From Spirochaetaceae bacterium (GTDB lineage: Bacteria > Spirochaetota > Spirochaetia > Treponematales > Treponemataceae): a stretch of DNA of 39,524 nucleotides. The notes under the pieces were generated by a model. That model saw nothing but the letters and a program-made list of their open reading frames with translations. It ran no database searches and was not told the DNA's origin. This document shows, piece by piece, positions 1 to 7,538 of this stretch. Made by a program: the position numbers and the translations under genes. The DNA lies in contig JAGARR010000026.1 in assembly GCA_017622135.1 (NCBI GenBank), forward strand, positions 1 through 39,524, in the 5' to 3' direction. Numbering within the stretch: position 1 is the stretch's first letter; the number at the start of each line of letters is the position of its first letter.

Positions 1-27
1 AACCTCATTCGAGTTGTCAATCCTCCT

Positions 28-431
28 GTCGCCCCTTCACGGGGGCGTGGATTGAAACAGTCAATGGACTCAGGCACCCAGCGGGCCACGCTGGGTCGCC
101 CCTTCACGGGGGCGTGGATTGAAACTATAGTCCTGGCCGTTGTCGAACAGGCAGGACTGTCGCCCCTTCACGGGGGCGTGGATTGAAACATCCACGACTA
201 CAACACCCAGTCAGCCTATGCCGTCGCCCCTTCACGGGGGCGTGGATTGAAACTTGTTCATTCTGTGGAACAGTTAATAGCAGTTGTGTCGCCCCTTCAC
301 GGGGGCGTGGATTGAAACCGCAAGGGACTCCAATTGCTCCCATACTGTATCAGGTCGCCCCTTCACGGGGGCGTGGATTGAAACAATGGTGTCAAAGATG
401 GAAAATGGATCTAGACCCGTCGCCCCTGCAC
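28..431 (+). CRISPR. CRISPR array, type I-C-like repeats, leader-distal end
   Basis: Six identical 31-nt repeats lie at 28-58, 95-125, 159-189, 223-253, 288-318 and 354-384. Each begins GTCGCCCC and ends GTGGATTGAAAC, with a 6-bp CGCCCC/GGGGCG stem. A truncated, mutated seventh repeat (GTCGCCCCTGCAC, 419-431) closes the array. Complete spacers are 36, 33, 33, 34, 35 and 34 nt; positions 1-27 are part of another spacer. The GTCGC...ATTGAAAC form matches type I-C repeats, although those are usually 32 nt. Decay of the last repeat at its 3' end marks the leader-distal side, so the leader, newest spacers and any cas genes lie off the left edge and transcription runs rightwards. No cas gene is visible in the window. 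Confidence 0.97.
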
Positions 432-451
432 CTGCTGCTTGTTGTTCCCTC

Positions 452-850
452 CTACGGCCTGCCCTTGCCGGCAGCTTTTGTCAGCTTCACGGCAATGGTT
501 GCCGCCAGGTGCTGCAGGGCTACCAGAGGATGGTGCAGCAGCATCCGGGGGCCGGAGAACCGCATCACGGCGCAGATTCGCCGCTGCATGTCCGGCTGAT
601 AGCAATGGGAGGTGCAGCTGGAGCAGAAGGACTTCAGGTCCCCGTAGGGACAGAGTGCCAGCCGCTGGGCCACGTAGTCCTTCAGCTGTCGGCACTGGGG
701 GCAGTCTCCCTTGGGGTGGTGAAAGCGGCAGTATAGGTCTATCATCAGGAAGCAAATTTCCTGTTCCTTTTCTCTCTGCATGGTAGCAGCCAGTATATGC
801 CCTCCCGTGGTTTTCGGCAAGACGGCTTGGGCTGGATTTTTCCCCGCCAT
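452..850 (-). CDS. YgbA-like nitrosative stress protein (nitrous oxide-stimulated promoter family)
   Basis: The 132-aa protein matches the cysteine-rich YgbA family. The family pattern is visible in order: MIDLYCRFHH, a CPQC pair, a RLALCPYGD segment, CSSCTSHCYQP, then MRFSGPRML followed by HHP. E. coli ygbA belongs to the NO-responsive NsrR regulon and supports growth under nitrosative stress; the exact biochemistry is not established to my knowledge, but the Cys layout suggests metal or Fe-S binding. The start at 850 is preferred because AGAGAAG precedes it; the internal Met of MQREKEQ has no ribosome site. The gene ends about 20 bp from the CRISPR terminus and is divergent from the ankyrin gene. 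Hcp elsewhere in the window fits the same stress. Confidence 0.85.
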   Translation of the reverse strand: MAGKNPAQAVLPKTTGGHILAATMQREKEQEICFLMIDLYCRFHHPKGDCPQCRQLKDYVAQRLALCPYGDLKSFCSSCTSHCYQPDMQRRICAVMRFSGPRMLLHHPLVALQHLAATIAVKLTKAAGKGRP

Positions 851-859
851 TCACTTCTC

Positions 860-888
860 TTGCGCTTTGTTTTTGAGTATACTATAGG
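860..888 (+). promoter_or_regulatory. Possible promoter of the ankyrin/AAA+ operon
   Basis: TTGCGC (860-865) is followed after 17 bp by TATAGG (883-888), about 30 bp upstream of the ankyrin gene start. The -35 is imperfect. The same interval must also carry the promoter of the divergent YgbA-like gene; the nearly palindromic AGTATACTATAG stretch could serve both strands. Confidence 0.4.
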
Positions 889-917
889 GAGCAGGCCTGT
901 GGCCGGGGAGGTATGTC

Positions 918-2060
918 ATGACCAGTGCAGAGATCAGTTTCTATCGTCAGGCAGTGCGGGAGGGAAACCTTGCCGCCCTGAGGTTATTCCTAAAGGACTT
1001 TGATTCCAAGGACAAGGAGCAGCAGGGCAGCCTTGTCATCACCGGAGTTACCGAGGCGCCCAGTCTCAGTGTGCTGAAGAGCTTGCTGACTATGGGGCTT
1101 CCCCTGGACTTTGTGGAGGAGGAGAAGCGGAACACCCTGCTGCATTTTGCCGCCTGCTCCAATCATCCTGAGATTCCCCGCTACCTGCTGCAGCAGGGGC
1201 TGGCGGTGGATGCCCGCAATGCCATCGGGGCCACTCCGCTGATGTTCGGCTCCTGCTACACGGCGAACCCCAAGGTGCTGCAGGTTCTGCTGGATGCGGG
1301 GGCGGACATCAATGCCAAGGATGACGACAATGCCTCCGTCCTCTGCATTGCCGCCCGTTACAGTGACAGCGAGGATGTGGTGTCCTTCCTGAGTGGACAG
1401 GGGCTGGACATTGAGGAGCGGGACAATACCGGACTCACGCCGATGCTGTCTGCCTTCCGCTACAACAGCAGCCTGCAGGTGGTGCTTGCCCTGCGGGATG
1501 CCGGGGCGGACCTCTATGCCAAGACCCCCAAGAACGAGACGGCTCTGCACATGGCGGCCTTCAACCCGGAATGCAGCCGTGCCATGATAGACTTCCTTCG
1601 GGGCCGCTTCCGTGCCAGCGACACCAATGACGATGGGGTGACTCCCCTGAGCATTGCCCTGGTGCTGTCCAGCAACCCTACGGTGGTGGAGGCCCTCATC
1701 CAGGCTCAGCGGGAGGAGCTGGTGTTCGACGCTGTCCAGAACAGGCGGCCCGGCATGGCCCGCATCCTGCGTTCCCAGGGAATCGACCTGAACATGCAGA
1801 CGGCGGACTTCCTCTATCCCGTCCTGTGGCTGGTTCGCTCCAACACGAATCCGGAGGTGCTGGAGGAGTTCATGGACGAGGGTGCGCTGGTGACGGTGCG
1901 GGATTTGTGGGGACGGACGGTGTTCCATTACGCCGCCATCAACGAGGATCCTGCCATCTACGAGTGGCTCAAGGCTCAGGAGGAGTACAAGTTCCTGGAC
2001 ACGGAGGATGAATACCAGCACAAGGCGGAGTACTACCGCCAGCACCCGGATGAATTTTAG
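918..2060 (+). CDS. Ankyrin repeat protein
   Basis: The 380-aa soluble protein has no signal peptide or membrane segment. Ankyrin repeats run from about residue 70 to 350. Recognisable units include NTLLHFAACSNHPEIPRYLL, a unit with GATPLMFG, VLQVLLDAGADINAKDDD, ASVLCIAARYSDSEDVVSFL, DAGADLYAKTPKNETALHMA and a final one with GRTVFHYAAINED. Ankyrin repeats mediate protein-protein contacts; no catalytic domain is visible. The start has a strong GGGGAGG site 7 nt upstream. The stop codon abuts the ribosome site of the following AAA+ ATPase gene (9-nt gap), so the two are almost certainly co-transcribed, which suggests the ankyrin protein is a partner or adaptor of the ATPase. The specific target is unknown. 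Confidence 0.9.
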   Translation: MTSAEISFYRQAVREGNLAALRLFLKDFDSKDKEQQGSLVITGVTEAPSLSVLKSLLTMGLPLDFVEEEKRNTLLHFAACSNHPEIPRYLLQQGLAVDARNAIGATPLMFGSCYTANPKVLQVLLDAGADINAKDDDNASVLCIAARYSDSEDVVSFLSGQGLDIEERDNTGLTPMLSAFRYNSSLQVVLALRDAGADLYAKTPKNETALHMAAFNPECSRAMIDFLRGRFRASDTNDDGVTPLSIALVLSSNPTVVEALIQAQREELVFDAVQNRRPGMARILRSQGIDLNMQTADFLYPVLWLVRSNTNPEVLEEFMDEGALVTVRDLWGRTVFHYAAINEDPAIYEWLKAQEEYKFLDTEDEYQHKAEYYRQHPDEF

Positions 2061-2069
2061 GAGGATCTC

Positions 2070-3323
2070 ATGGGGGATTTCAAAAGCGGCCTGCGAGGGG
2101 CCTTGAAGAACATAGACATTGTGGTGACCACCATCAAGCGGACTGAGTTCCGCATGACCCGCAGCAAGGAGTTTGACGTGGCCCTGGCCGCCCTCCAGCG
2201 GCTGCTGGAAGTGGACCAGAGCGCCACCATCCTCTTCTGCTTCCTGTTCTACATGTACTACGACAGCAACGAGCGGCCCATCACCTTGTCCCACATCTCA
2301 AACTTCTCCGGCTGCTCTCCCATGGTGCCCCTTCAGTTCGGGGATGAGCTGGAGCAGCTGAAGTCCCAGGGACTGGTGGACGAGGCTCCTCCCCCAGAGA
2401 CAACCTGCCTGGGCATGTACATCAAGATTCCCAAGGGGGTGGAGCGGTTCATTGTCAGCGGCGGTAGGGAATCCCGTGTCCAGGCCCTGCAGGATGAGCG
2501 GGACTCCAAGCTGGTGTTCCCCGCCAGGATAAAGGAGCGGGAGCTGTTCTACAGCGGTGAGGCTGCCCAGCAGCTGGACAAGCTTTCTTCTGCCCTGCAG
2601 GAGGAGAATCTGCAGGATATCCGACGGCGGCTGGAGGAGCACAAGATGCCGGTGGGAATCACCGCCATCCTCTACGGTGAGTCCGGCACCGGAAAGACCG
2701 AGAGCGTCTACCAGATGGCGAGGAAGTCAGGCCGCCCCCTCTTCCATGTGAACATCGGGGAGATCATCAGCGAGTGGCACAACGCCACGGAACGGAAGCT
2801 GGGGGAGCTGTTCGCCCAATACCAGAAGATGGTGGAACAGGCGCAGTCCCGGAAGGAGCCGCTGCCCATCTTCCTGTTCAACGAGGCGGATGTCATCTTC
2901 GGACGGCGGATGCAGCCGCCCCGCCAGGGGGTGGAAATCTCCGAGAACCGGGTGCAGAACATCCTGCTGGAGCAGATGGAGCGGCTGGAGGGAATCCTCA
3001 TCGCCACCACCAACATGGAGGCAAACCTGGACGAGGCCTTCAGCCGCCGCTTCCTCTTCAAGATACGGCTGGCGAAGCCGGACACAAGCCTCCAGCAGAA
3101 GATTTGGCGGCACAAGCTGGAATGGCTCAACGAGGAGACTGCCTACCGGCTGGCGGAGCAGTACCAGTTCAGCGGCGGCGAGATAGACAACATCGCCAAG
3201 AAGGCTATCATGGAGGAGATACTGCGGGGCAAGCGGGCCACCGTCTCAGACCTGGAGGACTACTGCAAGGTGGAGAAGCTTTCCCGTGAGAGTGCCACCA
3301 GGCGGGTGGGCTTTGGTGGCTGA
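2070..3323 (+). CDS. AAA+ family ATPase with N-terminal helical/winged-helix-like region
   Basis: The 417-aa protein has a C-terminal AAA+ module. Walker A is GESGTGKT at residues 203-210. Walker B is PIFLFNEAD at 266-274, in which the usual DExD aspartate is replaced by asparagine (NEAD). A sensor-1 ATTN stretch and an arginine-finger-like SRRFLFKIR follow. The first 200 residues resemble no enzyme I know; the stretch around RPITLSHISNFSGCSPMV looks like a helix-turn-helix or winged helix. NEAD-type AAA ATPases are common in bacteria and act as single-ring remodellers of uncertain target. AGGAGG lies directly before the ATG and overlaps the upstream stop region, indicating coupling to the ankyrin gene. 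Convergent with the alarmone synthetase gene. Confidence 0.88.
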   Translation: MGDFKSGLRGALKNIDIVVTTIKRTEFRMTRSKEFDVALAALQRLLEVDQSATILFCFLFYMYYDSNERPITLSHISNFSGCSPMVPLQFGDELEQLKSQGLVDEAPPPETTCLGMYIKIPKGVERFIVSGGRESRVQALQDERDSKLVFPARIKERELFYSGEAAQQLDKLSSALQEENLQDIRRRLEEHKMPVGITAILYGESGTGKTESVYQMARKSGRPLFHVNIGEIISEWHNATERKLGELFAQYQKMVEQAQSRKEPLPIFLFNEADVIFGRRMQPPRQGVEISENRVQNILLEQMERLEGILIATTNMEANLDEAFSRRFLFKIRLAKPDTSLQQKIWRHKLEWLNEETAYRLAEQYQFSGGEIDNIAKKAIMEEILRGKRATVSDLEDYCKVEKLSRESATRRVGFGG

Positions 3324-3365
3324 GTCCTTTGTTTCCGCTGAGTCTGCATTTCTTTTCTTCGCTGG

Positions 3366-4067
3366 CTAGTCCTCCATGCCTTGAGCGAGACGGTTCTTTA
3401 TGGTCTCCATCCGGTGGTCCAGGGAGCTAATGAGGCGGGAGCATTCCAGCAGTTCCCGGCTGATGGCCGCTGCCTCTTCTGCCGGGATATTCTTCTTGTA
3501 CTGGAGCTTGTGCTCGAGGCTGGCCCAGAAGTCCATGGCCATGGTGCGCAGCTGGATTTCCACAGGAATCATGGCCTTTTCCTCCATCAGGAAGATGGGG
3601 ACTTCCACAATCAGGTGGAGACTCTGGTAGCCAGACTCCTTTGGGGTTTTGATGTAATCCTTCCGCTGGATGAGCGTGATGTCGTCTTGTTGCAGTAGGC
3701 TGTCCGCCAGGGTGTAGATGTCCTTGGGAAAGGAGCAGATGACCCGCACTCCAGCTATGTCGGAAAGGTTTTCCTTGATGGTCTGGATTGAGAACGGCAG
3801 CTTGTTCTTCTTGAGTTTGCGGGCAATGCTCTCCGGGGATTTGAGCCTTGTCTTGATGGTCTCTATGGGGTTGCGGTCGTGCCGATAGGAAAACTCTTCG
3901 TTCAGCACCTTGAATTTTGTCTCTATCTCCATAATGGCGCAACGGTGCTGTGCCATCAGCTGCTGGAAGGGTTGTATGTTCCGCTTGAGGGTGGCGGCAA
4001 TGTCGCTGTCCAGGAATTCCCCCATCAGGTAGTCCCTGAGCTGGGGGACTTTTACCAAGGATGCCAT
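3366..4067 (-). CDS. Small alarmone synthetase (RelA/SpoT-domain GTP pyrophosphokinase, RelQ/YjbM type)
   Basis: This 233-aa protein is a stand-alone (p)ppGpp synthetase domain; there is no HD hydrolase, TGS or ACT domain. Visible motifs are RLKSPESIARKLKK (ATP site), DIAGVRVICSF, the KDYI..PK.SGYQSLHL block and the catalytic/oligomer segment VEIQLRTMAMDFWASLEHK. The reaction transfers pyrophosphate from ATP to GTP or GDP, making (p)ppGpp in the cytoplasm. The start at 4067 has a GGAG at 4079-4082, about 11 nt away and lying at the 3' end of the upstream gene. That gene, a secreted protein of unknown function, stops 15 nt upstream, so the two probably share a transcript. The length fits the small synthetase families. 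Confidence 0.93.
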   Translation of the reverse strand: MASLVKVPQLRDYLMGEFLDSDIAATLKRNIQPFQQLMAQHRCAIMEIETKFKVLNEEFSYRHDRNPIETIKTRLKSPESIARKLKKNKLPFSIQTIKENLSDIAGVRVICSFPKDIYTLADSLLQQDDITLIQRKDYIKTPKESGYQSLHLIVEVPIFLMEEKAMIPVEIQLRTMAMDFWASLEHKLQYKKNIPAEEAAAISRELLECSRLISSLDHRMETIKNRLAQGMED

Positions 4068-4082
4068 GATTCTGCAGTCTCC

Positions 4083-4625
4083 TTACCGCAATATGTCGAT
4101 GGCTTGAACCTGGATTGGACCGCTGGTGGCGTTGGGAAGCACCTGTTGGACGGCATCCTTGAGGCTAAAGGAGTAATGTATCCAGTCGCCCTTCTTGATG
4201 TGCTTGAACTTGGCTGTCTTGCCATCCGCAAATGGCGTTTGGAGTCCCGCCACCGCATCCTGAATCAGGATAGGAGTGTCCTCCGTGGCGACAAAGGTAT
4301 GGGTCTTGCCACTGGCATCCACAATGGTGACGGTGAGGTTGTCCTTGTTGGTCTCCAGCACCACCCCAAGCTTTGTCTGGATGGTGGCGGCGGTGGCCTT
4401 TTCCCCCAGGTCGGCTCCCGTGCTGGAAAGCCACTGGGAAACCAAGTCTCCTGCCTCGGAGGCTGTAATCTTCAAGTCGTTTCCCAGCTTTAGCAGATCC
4501 TGCTTCAGTGTCTCCAGGCTGGCAGAATCCTTTCCGTCGCTTCCAATGTCTTGGGCCAGCAGGGGCAATGAGAATGCTGCCAGCACCAGCGTAATGGCAA
4601 GTATGGTCTTTCGTGTAGTCTTCAT
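4083..4625 (-). CDS. Secreted protein of unknown function
   Basis: The 180-aa protein has a clear Sec signal peptide (KTTRK, then the hydrophobic ILAITLVLAAFSLPLLA) with a likely signal peptidase I cut after LLA before QDIG. The mature part begins with an amphipathic helical region (SASLETLKQDLLKLGNDLK) and continues with a beta-rich region containing repeated KTHTF and KGDWIHYSFSLKD-like segments. I do not recognise a family. GGAGGT lies 5 nt before the second of two adjacent ATGs, so MKTTRK is chosen; the alternative start at 4628 would leave only 2 nt. It precedes the alarmone synthetase gene by 15 nt and is probably co-transcribed with it. Confidence 0.75.
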   Translation of the reverse strand: MKTTRKTILAITLVLAAFSLPLLAQDIGSDGKDSASLETLKQDLLKLGNDLKITASEAGDLVSQWLSSTGADLGEKATAATIQTKLGVVLETNKDNLTVTIVDASGKTHTFVATEDTPILIQDAVAGLQTPFADGKTAKFKHIKKGDWIHYSFSLKDAVQQVLPNATSGPIQVQAIDILR

Positions 4626-4728
4626 CATGAACCTCCAGTGTAAAAATCAGTCTAAATCTACAATATAATAAGATTTTTTTCTAGTTGGAGGTTACAGAGG
4701 GCAGTACCAGTTCGTGCGAGGCAAGAAT

Positions 4729-4767
4729 AGCGGTACGGCTTTAACTGATTGTTACCGCCGTACCGCT
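4729..4767. repeat. Inverted repeat spanning the 3' end of the YbjQ-family gene
   Basis: AGCGGTACGGC (4729-4739) and GCCGTACCGCT (4757-4767) form an 11-bp perfect inverted repeat with a 17-nt loop that contains the stop codon of the YbjQ-family gene. No strong T-tract follows on the minus strand, so it may be an mRNA 3'-stabilising hairpin or an atypical terminator. Confidence 0.6.
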
Positions 4768-5061
4768 GGCGGTGACCATCAGCATGCCGTTGGTCTCACC
4801 CAGCACCTCGTAGTCCACGTCGATTCCGACCACGGCGTTGGCTCCCAGCTTGGCGGCCCGCTGCTCCAGCTCTGCAAGGCACTGGTGGCGCGCGTCGGCC
4901 AGTCCCTTCTCGTAGGTGCCGCTTCGTCCTCCGAAGAAGTCCCGCAGTCCGCTGAACATGTCCTTGAACACGTTCATACCCAGCACAACCTCCCCGAACA
5001 CAATGCCGTGGTAGGCGGTGATGGTCTTTCCCTCGATTGATGGTGTGGTGGTGATAATCAT
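4741..5061 (-). CDS. YbjQ/UPF0145 family protein (putative heavy-metal-binding domain)
   Basis: The 106-aa protein matches the YbjQ/UPF0145 family over its full length. It starts [14 protein letters not shown], and continues with the [10 protein letters not shown] segment, a helical middle ending in [17 protein letters not shown], and a C-terminal [13 protein letters not shown] strand. These proteins form a pentameric beta barrel-like fold and are annotated as putative heavy-metal binders; no firm biochemical role is known. The AGGAGG site lies about 7 nt before the ATG and a sigma-70-type promoter is visible upstream, so this is probably a single-gene unit. An inverted repeat spans its 3' end. 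Confidence 0.92.
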   Translation of the reverse strand: MIITTTPSIEGKTITAYHGIVFGEVVLGMNVFKDMFSGLRDFFGGRSGTYEKGLADARHQCLAELEQRAAKLGANAVVGIDVDYEVLGETNGMLMVTASGTAVTIS

Positions 5062-5088
5062 GGTTTTTCCTCCTGTGGTGTTTGTTTT

Positions 5089-5116
5089 ACTATATCAGAA
5101 TTTGTTCCTGCGTCAA
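5089..5116 (-). promoter_or_regulatory. Promoter of the YbjQ-family gene
   Basis: Read on the minus strand, TTGACG (5116-5111) is followed after 16 bp by TATAGT (5094-5089), about 30 nt before the start codon. Confidence 0.65.
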
Positions 5117-5147
5117 GCCGTCCTCCCACTTTGGGAGGGAAAAGAAA

Positions 5148-5177
5148 GGGGAGTGCAGGATGTTTCCCGCACTCCCC
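5148..5177 (-). terminator. Intrinsic terminator of the GLUG/InlB-repeat lipoprotein gene
   Basis: GGGGAGTGC (5148-5156) and GCACTCCCC (5169-5177) form a 9-bp stem with a 12-nt loop. On the minus strand it is followed by the pyrimidine-rich TTTCTTTTCC. It lies 27 bp beyond the stop codon of the 772-aa lipoprotein. Confidence 0.75.
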
Positions 5178-5203
5178 AGATAGTAGCTCAGGCTACCGTT
5201 TTG

Positions 5204-7522
5204 TTACGGTCTGCGTACCTCGTAAGGCAGCTTTGTTGACACTCCGTTGGCGCCAGTGTTGGTATACCATTTTTCGCCTCCCTTATTGAGGTCGGAGAGT
5301 TCAACACCATCATTATATTTAAAGACTGTACCACTTCTTGGTGTGGGAGCACCAACACATTCGCGCAGCGTAGCAGTTGTCCCAACTGTACAGTGACTGT
5401 AACTTTCTTCCCAACCGGTCTGAGAATCTCCACCAAACTCATAACCATAGAGTCCGCCGACCGCAGAACTTTCTCCTACAGATTGAAGATACGTGAATTC
5501 CACACCTTTAGCATAACAGTATTGTGCCCGTGACTGGTGGTTATAACCAATCAGGCCGCCCTGATACTTTCCGCCGGTGATGGTGCCAGCGGCGGCACAG
5601 TAGGAGACGTTTGTTGTCTTGGCAGTGGTGGCCTCCGCCTCGCCGATGATGCCGCCCACGTTGGTGTCTCTGGTGCTGGCAGAAGCCTGTACCGTTCCCC
5701 AGGCCATGCAGTAGGTGACAGTGCCGTTGTCGGTACCGTCATAGTAGTTGTAGCCTACAATACCACCCACGTTGGAGCCCGTGCCGGAGCCGTCGGCTGT
5801 GCCGCTGAAGTTGTTGTAGCTACAGGTACCACGGTTTTCGCCGATTACGCCGCCCACATCATACTTGCCGCTGATGCTGACGGAGCTGGTGCAGCTGGTG
5901 ACGGTGCCGGTGTTCTTACCCACCACGCCACCGATGTCGTCACCATAACTATTGGTAAGGGTTCCCTTGACTGTTACATCGGTGATGGTGCCGGCGTTGG
6001 TGTTGGCCACCATTCCCTGTGCTGTGGTGGAGCTGATGCCGCTGATGGAGCTGTCCAGGGTGAGGTCCTGTACTATACCTCCTGATGCCACGGACTTGAA
6101 CAGGTTGGTGGAAAGGCCGCTGATGGTGTAGTTGTCACCGTCAAAGGTGCCGGCAAAATCCAAGTCCTTTGTCTTTGCGGTGTTTGGAGCGGTGATATCT
6201 GCCCCCAACCTGACGGCGGCAGTGGCAGCTTGGGAAGAGTTGAAAACTGCGTTCCACTCATTGTCGCTGGAGATGGTGTATCCACTGTAGGCAGAACCTG
6301 TCGCCCACTGGGCGTAGAGGATGGTGCTTTCTGTCAGGGTGATTGTGGTGTTGGCATCGTACCTGGTTCCGCTGCCGTCCCGCTTGGTGTCCCAGCCCAG
6401 GAAGGTCTTGCCGCTCCAAGTGAAGCCTGCCGTATTGTTTGTCGGATGGTAGGCGGTGCTACCAGAAGTCACCTCCTTGGGATAGTTCTTGCTGTCTGTG
6501 CTGGAGGTGTTGTAGTTGTAGGTGACTACAAAGGAACCTTCCGCCCACCAGATGGCATAGAGATCTGTGTTGACGGTCAGTGCAGGCATTTCATTGGGCT
6601 GGTAGGCGGTGCCCGTTCCGTCAGCTCTGGTGTTCCAGTTCTTCAGCACCTTTCCTGTGACGGTGAATCCCAATGTGTCAGGGGAAAGGATGTGGGAGCC
6701 AGCGTAGTAGGTCTGTGGGTAGTCTGTAGTGGTGCTGCCGGTATTATTTATCTTGTAGGTGACGGTAACGGACTGCTTGTTGCTCTGGACCACCTGGGTG
6801 GGAGAGCCTGTGCTGAGGACGGCAGAACTCTTGTAGCCTGCCTCTACCACCACCGTGGTGGGATAGGTGAACACCTTCGCTCCTGCGGCATTGTAGCCGT
6901 AGAATGTCAGCTGGTGGGAGCTGCCAGCTTGCACCTCATCCTTGGTGAAGGTCTTGCGTGCACCGGTTCCCGTCAGCTCCGTCTCCTCTTCGGTATTCAG
7001 CTTGGCCGTGTACCGTGTTATATTCAGGTCTGTGGGGAACTCAAGGGTGACTTCCACCTTGCCGGTCTTGGGGGCACTGATAGAAAAAACATCGAACCGC
7101 ATATTGTTAAATTCAAGCCGAGTGGTAGTTCCGTCAGCTACGGCAACATCGGTGAGGGTCTGGGTGAACGTGGCTCCGTAGCGCTTGGCTGTCAGCGTCA
7201 AGTCCCAGTTTCCTGCGGCTAGAATAATCTCGGTGCCATCAGTCTTGAGGTCATTGTAGTTTGTCCAGCTGGCCTTGTTCTCTGGTGTGACAGTGGTTCC
7301 GTTTATTTTTCCCGTCAGCTGTATGTCCACAAAGTCCTCAAGGTCATTAGTGGTGTTTTGGGGGAATACGGTGCGGGAATGGGTATCCTCCCCGCCCATG
7401 CTGACGGTGACAATGCCGGTGCCGGCTGTTCCTGTGTATTCAGGGGCATCCTCCAGCAGGTGGTTGGAACAGCCCACTAGAGCGATGCAGAACAGAATAA
7501 GACATAATGCTTTTCGTATCAT
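5204..7522 (-). CDS. Surface lipoprotein with InlB B-type and GLUG repeats
   Basis: The 772-aa protein begins with a lipoprotein signal (ALCLILFCIALVGC, acylated Cys at about residue 18). Residues to about 235 are beta-rich with no recognised domain. Two Listeria/Bacteroides (InlB B) repeats follow at about 240-410; each ends in a W.T..DG.G..Y block and a LYAIW or LYAQW strand. The C-terminal half (about 430-750) carries GLUG-type units such as GGVVGKNTGTVTSC, GGVIGENRGTCSYN, GGIVGYNYYDG and GGLIGYNHQSRAQYC. Both repeat types occur in bacterial surface proteins involved in adhesion or host contact. AGGAGGA precedes the ATG. It lies 16 nt after the second lipoprotein gene, so the two form an operon. 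Confidence 0.88.
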   Translation of the reverse strand: MIRKALCLILFCIALVGCSNHLLEDAPEYTGTAGTGIVTVSMGGEDTHSRTVFPQNTTNDLEDFVDIQLTGKINGTTVTPENKASWTNYNDLKTDGTEIILAAGNWDLTLTAKRYGATFTQTLTDVAVADGTTTRLEFNNMRFDVFSISAPKTGKVEVTLEFPTDLNITRYTAKLNTEEETELTGTGARKTFTKDEVQAGSSHQLTFYGYNAAGAKVFTYPTTVVVEAGYKSSAVLSTGSPTQVVQSNKQSVTVTYKINNTGSTTTDYPQTYYAGSHILSPDTLGFTVTGKVLKNWNTRADGTGTAYQPNEMPALTVNTDLYAIWWAEGSFVVTYNYNTSSTDSKNYPKEVTSGSTAYHPTNNTAGFTWSGKTFLGWDTKRDGSGTRYDANTTITLTESTILYAQWATGSAYSGYTISSDNEWNAVFNSSQAATAAVRLGADITAPNTAKTKDLDFAGTFDGDNYTISGLSTNLFKSVASGGIVQDLTLDSSISGISSTTAQGMVANTNAGTITDVTVKGTLTNSYGDDIGGVVGKNTGTVTSCTSSVSISGKYDVGGVIGENRGTCSYNNFSGTADGSGTGSNVGGIVGYNYYDGTDNGTVTYCMAWGTVQASASTRDTNVGGIIGEAEATTAKTTNVSYCAAAGTITGGKYQGGLIGYNHQSRAQYCYAKGVEFTYLQSVGESSAVGGLYGYEFGGDSQTGWEESYSHCTVGTTATLRECVGAPTPRSGTVFKYNDGVELSDLNKGGEKWYTNTGANGVSTKLPYEVRRP

Positions 7523-7538
7523 CTCTTCCTCCTTGGAT

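Noticed and set aside
183..599. Open frames across the CRISPR array on both strands
   Set aside because: They are translations of repeats and spacers with repeated PRPREGA or RPFTGAW segments, typical array artefacts.
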